DNA of 64,000 nucleotides, from positions 1-64,000 of the forward strand of contig JAFQHI010000025.1 of the NCBI GenBank assembly GCA_017398045.1, in the 5' to 3' direction. A program made the translations under genes and the position numbers. The stretch's first letter is position 1. The number at the start of each line of letters is the position of its first letter. Positions 23,777-33,368 of the stretch are shown here, one piece after another. The DNA is from Alistipes sp. GTDB lineage: Bacteria; Bacteroidota; Bacteroidia; Bacteroidales; Rikenellaceae. A model generated the notes under the pieces. The model was not told the DNA's origin, ran no database searches, and worked only from the letters and a program-made list of their open reading frames with translations.

Positions 23777-24793
23777 CTACTCCTGCAAGGCCGACCAAAG
23801 CATATCCTTGAGGCGTTGGATATTCAACCCCGCAACCGACGAAATAAAGACAGCGGGGATACCCTCGGGCAGGTCTGCCTTCATCTCTTCGATTAACTCT
23901 TCATCCAACATATCGCACTTCGTAACAGCCAGCAGACGCTGTTTATCGAGCAGCTCGGGATTATATTGGGTCAGCTCACCGAGCAGAATTTCATAATCCG
24001 TCTTGATGTTGTCCGAATCGGCCGGCACCATAAACAGCAAGACCGAATTGCGCTCGATGTGGCGCAGGAAGCGCGTTCCGAGGCCTTTGCCTTCGTGTGC
24101 GCCCTCGATGATACCCGGAATATCGGCCATCACGAACGACTTACCGTCGCGCACCTCGACAATACCGAGGTTCGGCTCGAGGGTCGTAAAGGCATAGTTG
24201 GCAATCTTCGGTTTAGCGGCTGAAACGACCGACAGCAGGGTCGATTTGCCGGCATTCGGGAAGCCCACAAGCCCCACATCGGCCAGCACCTTCAACTCCA
24301 AAATAAAGGCACCCTCATCGCCCTCCTCACCGGGCTGGGCATAGCGCGGAGTCTGGTTCGTTGCACTCTTAAAATGCCAATTGCCCAAACCGCCACGGCC
24401 ACCCTGCAAGAGGACAAGCTGTTCGCCATGCTCGGTCACCTCGCCCACCGGCACCAGCTCCGTTTCACCCGTCTCCTCGTTCTCCACCAGGCGTTTGGCC
24501 ACCGTACCGAGCGGTACGGGGATGATGATATCCTTGGCGTTCTTACCCGACGCACGTGCGCCCGAGCCACACTCGCCATCCTCGGCAAATTGGTGACGCT
24601 GGTACTTCAGGTGAATCAGGGTCCAATATTGGCGGTCACCTTGCAGGATGATGCTGCCACCCTTGCCGCCGTCACCACCATCGGGGCCACCGAAGGCTAC
24701 AAATTTTTCGCGGCGGAAGTGTGCCGAGCCGGCACCGCCATGTCCCGAGCGGGCAAATATCTTTACGTAATCAACAAAGTTCGAACCTGCCAT
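23777..24793 (-). CDS. obg: GTPase Obg/CgtA
   Basis: A 338-residue ribosome-associated GTPase needed for 50S assembly and linked to (p)ppGpp. The Gly-rich Obg fold is at residues 1-160 ([32 protein letters not shown]). The G domain has G1 GFPNAGKS (177-184), a [15 protein letters not shown]3 region and TKCD as G4. The C-terminal OCT domain of some homologues is absent, as is usual for shorter Obg proteins. ATG 24793 gives [14 protein letters not shown], the expected start. Confidence 0.96.
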   Translation of the reverse strand: MAGSNFVDYVKIFARSGHGGAGSAHFRREKFVAFGGPDGGDGGKGGSIILQGDRQYWTLIHLKYQRHQFAEDGECGSGARASGKNAKDIIIPVPLGTVAKRLVENEETGETELVPVGEVTEHGEQLVLLQGGRGGLGNWHFKSATNQTPRYAQPGEEGDEGAFILELKVLADVGLVGFPNAGKSTLLSVVSAAKPKIANYAFTTLEPNLGIVEVRDGKSFVMADIPGIIEGAHEGKGLGTRFLRHIERNSVLLFMVPADSDNIKTDYEILLGELTQYNPELLDKQRLLAVTKCDMLDEELIEEMKADLPEGIPAVFISSVAGLNIQRLKDMLWSALQE

Positions 24794-24845
24794 AGTGTGC
24801 TATTATTTTGCGCGATGCAAAGGTAATACATTTTTTCGCTTTTTC

Positions 24846-27260
24846 CTAAAAACGCCAACTTACGCCAAGCGAAAGGGTACGTGGCAGGGCGTAGAGGTAG
24901 CGCGAAGGTTGGGGCATACGGAGCGCAGCCGTATCCTCCCCTACGCGCATCGAGCGCAACGACTCGTAGCCGTAGGAGCGTTGCTCACGCCCCAGCAGAT
25001 TGGTCGCCTGCACCGACAAGAAGAGGGTGTGCGACCCCACATAGATGCTTTTGAAAATGCCTGCATCGAGTGTCACGGCATCTTCCAACCGCTCTTGGTG
25101 GGTGAAGGCCTCGAAGGCTTCGGGCGTGGTGCCGTTTTGACGCGCCACGCGGTCGGTGCGACGTAACGGAGCCGCATCGACATAGCGTCCGCCTGCATAG
25201 CCTCCCGAAAGGCGGAAACCCCATCCGCGAGGTCCATAATAGCGCACCGAGGCTGCGGCTGTCACGGTGGGCGCACCACCGATGCGACAATCGCGCAAAT
25301 GGCTCACCGCTCGCTCCTCGATGGGGCGATTATCCGTATCGGCAAAGATGCTGACCTGCGCATCACGCATATAACGATAACTCCCCCACGAGGCGGCCAA
25401 CGCCACCGTCCACCGATAAGCCGGTCGCCATTGCAACGCCCCCTCCACGCCATAGGACATCGTTCCCAATTCAGCCATCACCAGGTCGGCATATTCGCCC
25501 GACAAATCATCGAAATAGCGCGTACTCTCCACCCCGTCGAGACGAGTCGTTAAGAAGGCCGTAAGCTCGACATCGAACCTTTCGTGACGACGACGATAAG
25601 TCCCCTGTACGGCATAGAAACTTTCCTCGGTGGGCGATGCAATCGAACGGTTGTTGTACTGCGGTTGCAGAAAGAGATGCGCTTCGAGCGGCGTTTCAGC
25701 ACCTGCCGCGAGGGTCAGTTCCAGGTAACTGCGTGGCGAAAAGGCATACCCCACGCTCCCCTTCAGGCGGTAGGGATTCAGCCGAATGGTGCGACTGCGC
25801 CCAAGCGAGGCGGCACCTGCGAACAGCTCCTTCTCGTAGTATCCGCGTCGATAGATGGTGGCCGTACCAATTTCGCCACCCACCTTCACCGTGAGTCGCT
25901 CACGTTGCCATCGAGCCTCCATAAAGGCCGCCCCTTCGCCCCGTACAAGGGCATAATCATAGCCGAACCGCTCCCCCTCCGTAATACGACGCGAAGGATT
26001 TTGCAGGTTGTTTTCGAGCTGGTTCGCATAGCTGTCGTCATCGATAAGGTATTGGTCGATATCGGTCAAAAAGGAGGCTCCCAGCAGGTCGTTCATCTCC
26101 TTATAATGGCGCGTTCGATGATAGGTGCCGCGAACGCCATAGCGCAACAACAGCCCATCCAGCCGGCTTTCAAACATGAGCGCGACATCACCCGTCAAGG
26201 AGCGCGAAACCCGATCCTCAAGCGCGTAGCGGGCATCGCCATCACTCATACGGTTTTGGGCTATCAGCTCGTCCCACCTTATCTGCGTATAACGGGCATC
26301 GGTCTTAAGCCATGTCTCCTCCGTAAGGCGGTCGCCCGTATAGGAGGGCATATAACGGTAATTATCGGGGAGCGGTGTACGTGCGTTGTACCATCCCAAG
26401 GCACTTTGGCTGCTGACACCATAGGTAAGCCCCGTTGCCCATCGGAGCGAGGTGCGCTCGGTGAGGGGCTGTTGCCACCGCAGTGCCACATAGGGCATCC
26501 ATTCGCGTCGAACGCGGGCGTTGCGCTCCTTGCCTCCCTGCAAGCCCCACGAAGGGTTGTAATAAGGGTCGTCGAGCAACGTAAAGGCCTCTTCGGTGGT
26601 TGCCGAGCGCAGTCCGCGTCTCGACCCTACGAAACTTGCCAGGAAAGCGAGCGAACTCCCCTTTGACCAACGACGCAACCCACTGACGGCGACCGACAAT
26701 CCGTCGTGCGACAGCCCCTTAAGACGGGCATCGCTCCCCATGCGGGCATCAACTACGGCACCCAACTGCCAACGGCCCACTTCGCGGAACATCTTCACGC
26801 GACCCGACACGCGGTAGTTGCGATTGGTGATGCGGGCCGAGGCCTCATAGGGCTGCAGGGGCAGTGCATCGGCGAGTTGCCACGAGGTAATACCGCCCGT
26901 CGAGCCAAGCGTATAATTCCCCATCGTCACACCGCCTCTTTGTCGCTCCTCGCCACCCAACGCCCGCAGCAGGGAGGTATGGCGATACGCTATCGGCAGT
27001 TCGTACCATGTGTGAACTTCGTGGCGGAAGGATTCTCCGCGTCGTTTGAGAGTCACGCGCGGGAGGTTAAATTCGGTCGTAGCCGCAAACAACTCCTCGG
27101 CACGACCAATGGCCCGATAAAAGAGCGTCGAGTCGGAGTATGGCTCTTCGCTCCGTAGCTCCAACTCGGCGTAAGGATAGTAGGAAAGCTCGTCAGACAC
27201 TTGTGCCATGGCTGTCACGGACACCAACATCAACACAAAAGCCGACCAACTTCGCAGCAT
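24846..27260 (-). CDS. outer-membrane beta-barrel protein, TonB-receptor-like but lacking a plug
   Basis: An 804-residue protein when started at ATG 27260, which gives a clean signal peptide (MLRSWSAFVLMLVSVTAMAQ); the frame is open further upstream but into the dipeptidase gene. Alternating aromatic strands run through most of the length and the C-terminus is the barrel type (SLGVSWRF). No carboxypeptidase-like domain or TonB plug motif is visible. The length fits a large barrel with about 100 residues of N-terminal region. It could be a transporter or a surface enzyme. The start lies 13 bp after the stop of pepD. Confidence 0.75.
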   Translation of the reverse strand: MLRSWSAFVLMLVSVTAMAQVSDELSYYPYAELELRSEEPYSDSTLFYRAIGRAEELFAATTEFNLPRVTLKRRGESFRHEVHTWYELPIAYRHTSLLRALGGEERQRGGVTMGNYTLGSTGGITSWQLADALPLQPYEASARITNRNYRVSGRVKMFREVGRWQLGAVVDARMGSDARLKGLSHDGLSVAVSGLRRWSKGSSLAFLASFVGSRRGLRSATTEEAFTLLDDPYYNPSWGLQGGKERNARVRREWMPYVALRWQQPLTERTSLRWATGLTYGVSSQSALGWYNARTPLPDNYRYMPSYTGDRLTEETWLKTDARYTQIRWDELIAQNRMSDGDARYALEDRVSRSLTGDVALMFESRLDGLLLRYGVRGTYHRTRHYKEMNDLLGASFLTDIDQYLIDDDSYANQLENNLQNPSRRITEGERFGYDYALVRGEGAAFMEARWQRERLTVKVGGEIGTATIYRRGYYEKELFAGAASLGRSRTIRLNPYRLKGSVGYAFSPRSYLELTLAAGAETPLEAHLFLQPQYNNRSIASPTEESFYAVQGTYRRRHERFDVELTAFLTTRLDGVESTRYFDDLSGEYADLVMAELGTMSYGVEGALQWRPAYRWTVALAASWGSYRYMRDAQVSIFADTDNRPIEERAVSHLRDCRIGGAPTVTAAASVRYYGPRGWGFRLSGGYAGGRYVDAAPLRRTDRVARQNGTTPEAFEAFTHQERLEDAVTLDAGIFKSIYVGSHTLFLSVQATNLLGREQRSYGYESLRSMRVGEDTAALRMPQPSRYLYALPRTLSLGVSWRF

Positions 27261-27273
27261 TGTTTCGGTCTGT

Positions 27274-28725
27274 TTAGAGGCGACGCAACACCTCGCACAA
27301 CAAATCCCAGAACTTGGGAACGGTGGCAATCTCCAGTCGCTCGTCGGGCGAGTGAACACCGCGCAACGTAGGACCAAACGAAACCATCTCCAGCTCGGGA
27401 TACTTCTCAAGGAAGAGGCCACACTCCAAACCGGCATGGATAGCGCGAACCTTCGGCTCGGTCTGGAACAGCTCTTTGTAGGCATTGACCGTCACCTCCA
27501 ACAGGTGCGATTCGGGGTTGGGATTCCAGCCCGGGTAGCCATCCGTATGGGCCACATCGGCACCCGCCAACGAGAAGACCGACTCGACCATCTGCGCCAC
27601 ATAGCTCTTGGCACTCTCGACCGACGAACGCTGCGACGAGGTGACCACAATCGTCTCATCATCGACGAATTTCACGGAGGCGAGGTTCGTTGAGGTCTCC
27701 ACCAGGCCGGGCATGGCAAACGACATCGAAATCACACCGTTAGGCACACCCACGAGGGCATAAATCAGCGCGTTCTGGGTCTTTTCGTCCAGCACGCGGT
27801 CCACCTCGGGCATCTCGTTCAAGGTAATCTTAAAATGCGGCTCACGGAAGCGGAACTCCTGCTCCAGGTCGGCCGCGAAGAGGCGGTAACGCTCCTCAAA
27901 CTCCGCCTTGTAGCGGGTCGGCACGCCAAAGATGGCATACGCCTCGCGCGGAATGGCGTTGCGCAGATTACCGCCCGAGAAGTAGCTCAAACGCAACTCG
28001 CAACTCTCGATGCCGTCCCACATCAAACGCGCCAGGGTCTTGTTCGAATTTACGCGCCCCTTGTCGATATCGTCGCCCGAGTGACCACCCAGCAAATCCG
28101 ACACATCGACGCGGTAGAATTGGTAATTCTTCGGAGCCTCGACCATCGTGGCGTGGAACGTGGCAATCGTATCGATACCACCGGCACAACCGATGAAGAG
28201 TTCGCCCTCGTCCTCCGAATCGAGGTTCAGGAGGTACTTACCGGTCAGCATCCCCTCGCCCAACTCGAAAGCACCCGTCAGGCCGGTCTCCTCATCCACC
28301 GTAAAGAGGGCCTCCAGCGGACCGTGCGCCACCTGCTCGTCGAGCATCAGGGCCAAAGCTGCCGCCATACCGATACCGCAGTCGGCACCCAGGGTCGTAC
28401 CCTCGGCCTTCACCCAGCCATCTTCGATGCGGGTGCGAATTGCGTCATGCTCGAAGTCGAACTCCACATCCGAGTTCTTCTCGCAGACCATATCCATATG
28501 CGACTGGAGAATGACCGTCGGATGGTCCTCCATCCCTGCGGTGGCCGGCTTACGCATCACCACATTGCCAATCGCATCCTTCTTATACTCGATGCCATGC
28601 TCCTTGGCGAAGTTCACCAAAAAGTCGATAATCTTACCCTCCTTTTTCGAGGGGCGCGGTACGCGCGTAATGGCATCAAACTGTTCCCACACAAGGCGGG
28701 GTTCAAGATTCGTAATTACTGACAT
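27274..28725 (-). CDS. pepD: aminoacyl-histidine dipeptidase (PepD/M20 family)
   Basis: A 483-residue cytosolic M20C metallopeptidase that cleaves Xaa-His and other dipeptides. Zinc-site motifs VILQSHMDMV, TTLGADCGIGMAAALAL, FTVDEETGLTGAFELG and LNLDSEDEGELFIGCAGG are all present. The C-terminal catalytic segment holds AIHAGLECGLFLEKYP. The N-terminus PRLVWEQFDAITRVPRPSKKE is typical. It is probably co-transcribed with the barrel gene that follows on the minus strand and is divergent from era. Confidence 0.93.
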   Translation of the reverse strand: MSVITNLEPRLVWEQFDAITRVPRPSKKEGKIIDFLVNFAKEHGIEYKKDAIGNVVMRKPATAGMEDHPTVILQSHMDMVCEKNSDVEFDFEHDAIRTRIEDGWVKAEGTTLGADCGIGMAAALALMLDEQVAHGPLEALFTVDEETGLTGAFELGEGMLTGKYLLNLDSEDEGELFIGCAGGIDTIATFHATMVEAPKNYQFYRVDVSDLLGGHSGDDIDKGRVNSNKTLARLMWDGIESCELRLSYFSGGNLRNAIPREAYAIFGVPTRYKAEFEERYRLFAADLEQEFRFREPHFKITLNEMPEVDRVLDEKTQNALIYALVGVPNGVISMSFAMPGLVETSTNLASVKFVDDETIVVTSSQRSSVESAKSYVAQMVESVFSLAGADVAHTDGYPGWNPNPESHLLEVTVNAYKELFQTEPKVRAIHAGLECGLFLEKYPELEMVSFGPTLRGVHSPDERLEIATVPKFWDLLCEVLRRL

Positions 28726-28804
28726 GGAATATTTCTTTTAATCTACTTTCGTTCCTAAAAACACAATAGGTACGGCAAAAATAGGATAATTTCCGATAAA
28801 TTCC

Positions 28805-28812
28805 TACCTTTG
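28805..28812 (+). promoter_or_regulatory. -7 element of the era promoter
   Basis: TACCTTTG at 28805-28812 matches TAnnTTTG, 22 bp before the ATG. A -33 element is not clear. Confidence 0.45.
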
Positions 28813-28834
28813 CGCGTGAATAATAAAAAGGTAT

Positions 28835-29716
28835 ATGCACAAATCAGGCTTTGTAAATATCATCGGTAATCCCAACGTGGGCAAATCGACCCTCATGAAT
28901 CAGCTTGTGGGCGAGAAGCTCTCCATCATCACCTCCAAGGCACAGACCACCCGCCACCGCATCATGGGTGTCGTGTCGGGCGAGGAGTTTCAGATTGTCT
29001 ATTCCGACACGCCGGGCATCCTGAAGCCCTCCTACAAATTGCAGGAGTCGATGATGAAGTTCGTCACGGGCGCACTGACCGATGCCGATGTGATTCTCTT
29101 CGTAACCGACACGGTGGAGGAGTCGGAGCGTGCGGCCGAGATTCTTACGAAGCTCAAAAAGACCTCGATTCCGGTCATTGTGGTCATCAACAAGGTCGAT
29201 TTGTCGAACCCTGCCGACCTCGAAAAGTTGGTCGAGAAGTGGCACACGGAGCTGCCCGAGGCACGCATCATCCCCGTATCGGCCAAGGAGCAGTTCAACA
29301 TCGAGCCGCTCTTTAAGACCATCCTCGAGCTGTTGCCCGAAGGCCCCGCCTACTACCCCAAAGATACCCTCACGGACAAAACCCTGCGTTTCTTCGCCTC
29401 GGAGATTATCCGCGAGAAGATTCTCAAATTCTACGACAAGGAGATTCCCTACTCGTGCGAAATCGCCATCGACACCTACAAGGAGGAGCCGACGATTGAC
29501 CGCATCTCGGCTACGATTTACGTTTCGCGCGACTCGCAAAAGGGCATCGTCATCGGCCACAAGGGCGAGAAGCTGAAGAAGGTCGGCAAGGCCGCCCGCG
29601 AAGATATGGAGGCCTTCCTCGACAAGAAGGTCTTCCTGCAACTCTACGTCAAGGTCAATGACGATTGGCGCAACAACGACCGTGAGTTGCGTCGTTTCGG
29701 CTACGAACTCGAATAA
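28835..29716 (+). CDS. era: GTPase Era
   Basis: A 293-residue GTPase for 16S rRNA maturation and 30S assembly. G1 GNPNVGKS (residues 11-18), the effector region TTRHRIMGVV, G3 DTPGI, G4 NKVD and a C-terminal KH domain with VIGHKGEKLKKVGKAARED are complete. The end LQLYVKVNDDWRNN is typical of Era. The next gene starts 35 bp after its stop in the same orientation. Confidence 0.97.
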   Translation: MHKSGFVNIIGNPNVGKSTLMNQLVGEKLSIITSKAQTTRHRIMGVVSGEEFQIVYSDTPGILKPSYKLQESMMKFVTGALTDADVILFVTDTVEESERAAEILTKLKKTSIPVIVVINKVDLSNPADLEKLVEKWHTELPEARIIPVSAKEQFNIEPLFKTILELLPEGPAYYPKDTLTDKTLRFFASEIIREKILKFYDKEIPYSCEIAIDTYKEEPTIDRISATIYVSRDSQKGIVIGHKGEKLKKVGKAAREDMEAFLDKKVFLQLYVKVNDDWRNNDRELRRFGYELE

Positions 29717-29750
29717 TAAAAACCGCCTTACACACGTTACAAACATCGAT

Positions 29751-31736
29751 ATGCACCTGCTCAAACGCCTCATAGCAATAGCCCTGCTGCTCCTTGTCGT
29801 CACGGAGAGTCGGGCGCAATACAACCGGGAGTACTTCTTCTGGGTGGGGCGTCGGTGCATGATGAACAACGATTATCAGGAGGCCATTCGCACGCTCAAC
29901 ACCCTGCTTCGGTTCGACGAGGAGGCCTTCGAGGGCTATTTCCTGCGCGGTATTGCCAAATACAACCTCGACGACCTGCTGGGTGCCGAGGCCGATTTTT
30001 CGACCGCCATCCGGCTCAATCCGGTCTATACGCAGGCCTACACCTACCGCGCCATTACACGCTCACGATTAGGTAATTACGACGATGCGCTTCAGGATTT
30101 CCGTGAGGCCATCGACCTGCGTCCCGACCTCCCCGGCCCCTATTACAGCCGTGGCGTAACGCGCCTGCTGAATCAGCAGTTCGAGGAGGCGATTGCCGAC
30201 TTCGACAAATTCGTGCGCCAGGAGAACAAGGTGGCCGATGCCTACATCTGCCGTGGTTTGAGCTACCTGCACCTGAAGGATACGCTGAAGGCCTACGAGG
30301 ATTTCGAGCGTGGTATCCGCACCAACCGCGAAAGCCCCAACGGCTACAACCGTCGCGGTGCGCTCTACCTGCAACAGCAACGCTTCGAGGAGGCCGAGGC
30401 CGATTTCAACATGGCCATCGCCTGCGATTCGACCTATCTGATTTCCTATTTCAACCGCGCGTTGGTCTATTCCGACACGAATCGCCCGATGGATGCGTTG
30501 GCCGATTTCGACAAGGTCATCAACCTCGATTCGACAAACTCGCTCACCTACTTCAACCGCGCCATGCTGCGCAGCCGCATCGGTGACTATAACCGCGCCC
30601 TGGCCGATTACGACAAGGTGGCTCTCTACTCGCCCAACAACGTATTGGTCTATTACAACCGTGCCAACGTCCATGCCCAATTAGGCGAAATCGAAAAGGC
30701 CATTGCCGACTACTCGTCGGCCATCGAACTCTACCCCGACTTTGCCAACGCCTACATCTATCGCGGTCGGTTGCGTGCGTTGATACGCGACCAGAAGGGT
30801 GCGCGTAGCGACCAGCAGACGGCACAAAAGAAGATTGCCGCCTATCGGGAACGCCTCAGCGACAGCACCTACTCGATTTATGCCGACACGACCCAACATT
30901 TCGACAAGCTGCTCTCGTTCGACAGCAAGTTTGCCGGTTCGTCGTTCGACCGCATCACGGCACAGGGCGGCCGCGAGGAGATGCGTCTGCTGCCTCTCTT
31001 CAAATTCACCCTCATGCAGCCCGACACGACCGTCGAGATGAAGCGATACAACCCGAAGCGTTTAGAGGACTTCCTCAAGCGCATCAACAACCGCTATCTC
31101 GCCCTCTCGTGGCGCGACTCGTCGTTGCCGGCCGATACGCTCGTGATGCTCGACAAGGAGTACACACGCCAAATCAACGTGAGCGACCCCTCGTGGGTGA
31201 ACCTCTTCGAGCGCGGTATCTCCCAATCGCTTATCAAGCAGTACACCAATGCGGTAAATACCTATACCTCGGCCATCGAGCAGAACCCCTCGAATCCGTT
31301 CCTCTACCTGAACCGTTCGACGACGCGAGCCGAGATGATTGACTTCATCTCCTCGATTGACAACTCATATCAACGCATCACGATTGATTCCGACCCCGCC
31401 AACCGCCTGCACAACAACTCGAAGCGCACCTACAGCTACGACGAGGCAACGGCCGATTTGAACAAGGTGCTGAAGCTCTACCCCGACTTCGCCCACGCCT
31501 ACTACAACCGCGCCAACCTGCGTGCTTTGTCGGGCGACCTGCCGGCAGCCTACGAGGACTACACGAAGGCCATCGAGCTGAATCCCCACTTTGCAGAGGC
31601 CTACTACAACCGCGGCGTGGTGCAAATCTTCATGAAGGATACGCGAAAAGGGTGTCTCGATATCTCGAAGGCGGGCGAGCTGGGCATCCGGGAGGCCTAC
31701 GAGGTACTGAAACGCTATGCACCGCTGAATGATTAA
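29751..31736 (+). CDS. secreted tetratricopeptide-repeat protein
   Basis: A 661-residue protein with a signal peptide (MHLLKRLIAIALLLLVVTES, cleavage after RAQ). Start ATG 29751 fits the signal; the frame is open earlier but overlaps era. About nine consecutive TPR units cover residues 30-340 (repeated AYxxRGxxxxxLGDxxxALxDFxxAI pattern). A non-TPR region follows at about 350-480, then three or four more TPRs to the end. TPRs mediate protein-protein contacts; no enzyme domain is visible. Periplasmic scaffold role is inferred. Confidence 0.88.
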   Translation: MHLLKRLIAIALLLLVVTESRAQYNREYFFWVGRRCMMNNDYQEAIRTLNTLLRFDEEAFEGYFLRGIAKYNLDDLLGAEADFSTAIRLNPVYTQAYTYRAITRSRLGNYDDALQDFREAIDLRPDLPGPYYSRGVTRLLNQQFEEAIADFDKFVRQENKVADAYICRGLSYLHLKDTLKAYEDFERGIRTNRESPNGYNRRGALYLQQQRFEEAEADFNMAIACDSTYLISYFNRALVYSDTNRPMDALADFDKVINLDSTNSLTYFNRAMLRSRIGDYNRALADYDKVALYSPNNVLVYYNRANVHAQLGEIEKAIADYSSAIELYPDFANAYIYRGRLRALIRDQKGARSDQQTAQKKIAAYRERLSDSTYSIYADTTQHFDKLLSFDSKFAGSSFDRITAQGGREEMRLLPLFKFTLMQPDTTVEMKRYNPKRLEDFLKRINNRYLALSWRDSSLPADTLVMLDKEYTRQINVSDPSWVNLFERGISQSLIKQYTNAVNTYTSAIEQNPSNPFLYLNRSTTRAEMIDFISSIDNSYQRITIDSDPANRLHNNSKRTYSYDEATADLNKVLKLYPDFAHAYYNRANLRALSGDLPAAYEDYTKAIELNPHFAEAYYNRGVVQIFMKDTRKGCLDISKAGELGIREAYEVLKRYAPLND

Positions 31737-31768
31737 ACGACTAAACAAACTTAAATTCATAAAAAACT

Positions 31769-33136
31769 ATGACGCAAACTTTGACACAAAAAATGAACGA
31801 CAAATGGTATCTTCGTTGGGGCGCGCTGTTTCTCATCGCCTCGATGATGTTCTTTGCCTATATGTTTGTCGATGTGATGTCGCCGCTCAAATCGCTCATT
31901 GAGCAGGAGCGCGGCTGGGACAGCTCGACCTTCGGAACGTATGCCGCCTCGGAGTACTTCCTGAATGTCTTTGTCTTCTTCCTCATCTTTGCCGGTATCA
32001 TCCTCGACAAGATGGGTATCCGCTTCACGGGTCTGCTGTCGGCCTCGCTGATGGTACTCGGTGCCGTGATTAAGTACATCGGTATCACGGATTGGTTCCA
32101 GACCACCGAACTCTGCGCTTGGCTCGGTTCGTGGTGGACCTCGTTCCCCGCAAGTGCGAAGGTTGCCTCGTTCGGCTTCATGATTTTCGGTTGCGGCTGC
32201 GAGATGGCCGGCACGACCGTCTCGAAGGCCATTGCCAAGTGGTTCGAGGGCAAGGAGATGGCACTCGCCATGGGTATGGAGATGGCCATCGCCCGTCTGG
32301 GTGTATTTGCCGTAATGTGGCTGGCTCCGATGGTTTCGGGTTGGTTCGACCAATCGGTTGTGGCTCCCGTAGCCTTCTGCACGGTGCTGCTGATTATCGG
32401 TCTTTTGAACTACGCAATTTTCGTCCTGATGGACCAGAAGTTCGACAAGCAGCTCGTAGCTTCGGGTGAGAAGCAGGAGGAGTCGTCGGAGGAGGAGTTC
32501 CAAATCAAGGACCTGGGCAAGATTTTCTCGTCGAAGATGTTCTGGTTGGTGGCTCTGCTGTGCGTACTCTACTACTCGGCCATCTTCCCCTTCCAGCGTT
32601 ATGCCCCCAACTTCCTGGAGGTAACGCTCGGTATTGATGCCGAGTCGGCTGCCCGTCTGTTCAGCTGCTTCCCGATTTTGGCCATGTGCCTCACGCCCTT
32701 CCTCGGTGCGTTGCTCGACTTCAAGGGTAAGGGTGCCACGATGCTGATGGTGGGTGCCGTGATTATGATTGCCTGCCACCTGTCGTTTGCCTTCCTGCTG
32801 CCGGCATTCCCCTCGAAGGGTCTGGCTCTGCTGTTGGTAGTTACGCTGGGTGTTTCGTTCTCGCTCGTACCGGCCGCCCTGTGGCCCTCGGTGCCGAAGA
32901 TTATCGACGCGAAGATTCTCGGCTCGGCCTACTGCGTGATTTTCTGGATTCAGAACATCGGTCTCTGCCTTGTACCGCTGTTGATTGGTACGGTACTCGA
33001 TGCTACGGGTACTTATGTGGCTCCGATGGTCATCTTCTCGTCGTTTGGCGTGCTGGCCTTCATCATGAGCTTCTACCTCAAGATTGAGGACAAGAAGAAG
33101 GGGTACGGCCTGGAGCTGCCGAACATCAAGAAGTAA
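31769..33136 (+). CDS. major facilitator superfamily transporter
   Basis: A 455-residue carrier with 12 predicted membrane segments and a central charged loop (KQEESSEEEFQIKDLGKIF) between the two six-helix halves. The motif ILDKMGIR after TM2 matches the MFS motif A pattern in a variant form. Substrate cannot be told from the sequence; it differs clearly from the hexuronate carrier at 48.5-49.9 kb. It follows the TPR gene by 32 bp and may be co-transcribed. Confidence 0.85.
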   Translation: MTQTLTQKMNDKWYLRWGALFLIASMMFFAYMFVDVMSPLKSLIEQERGWDSSTFGTYAASEYFLNVFVFFLIFAGIILDKMGIRFTGLLSASLMVLGAVIKYIGITDWFQTTELCAWLGSWWTSFPASAKVASFGFMIFGCGCEMAGTTVSKAIAKWFEGKEMALAMGMEMAIARLGVFAVMWLAPMVSGWFDQSVVAPVAFCTVLLIIGLLNYAIFVLMDQKFDKQLVASGEKQEESSEEEFQIKDLGKIFSSKMFWLVALLCVLYYSAIFPFQRYAPNFLEVTLGIDAESAARLFSCFPILAMCLTPFLGALLDFKGKGATMLMVGAVIMIACHLSFAFLLPAFPSKGLALLLVVTLGVSFSLVPAALWPSVPKIIDAKILGSAYCVIFWIQNIGLCLVPLLIGTVLDATGTYVAPMVIFSSFGVLAFIMSFYLKIEDKKKGYGLELPNIKK

Positions 33137-33170
33137 GTTGAAAGTTGAAAATTGAAAGTTGAACTTTGCG
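33134..33170 (+). repeat. GAAAGTTGA-type intergenic repeat (class 2)
   Basis: Tandem AAGTTGAAAGTTGAAAATTG units directly follow the MFS stop. An inverted counterpart is at 33328-33366 after the convergent glycosyltransferase gene, and another at about 56634-56665. Confidence 0.6.
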
Positions 33171-33270
33171 ATTAAGCTGAGAGCAAAGGCCGTTTGCGGG
33201 CTATGCCGAAGCGGAGCAAAGTCGAGCTACCAAAGGTAGATCAAAGTTTTTTTCGTTCTTTCATCCGCTC

Positions 33271-33325
33271 AACAAAAAAATTATGGGAGATAGCCTGAAC
33301 CGTTGGCTATCTCCCTTTTTTGTTG
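33271..33325. terminator. bidirectional terminator
   Basis: CAACAAAAAA...GGGAGATAGCC (33286-33296) pairs with GGCTATCTCCC (33305-33315)...TTTTTTGTTG, between convergent genes. Confidence 0.75.
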
Positions 33326-33368
33326 AGCTAACTTTCAACTCTCAACTTTTAACTTTCAACTTTCAACG

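Noticed and set aside
33170-33250. A fourth copy of the CATAC-core hairpin repeat between the MFS and glycosyltransferase genes
   Set aside because: It has small palindromes (CTACC/GGTAG) but lacks the fixed core and outer blocks.
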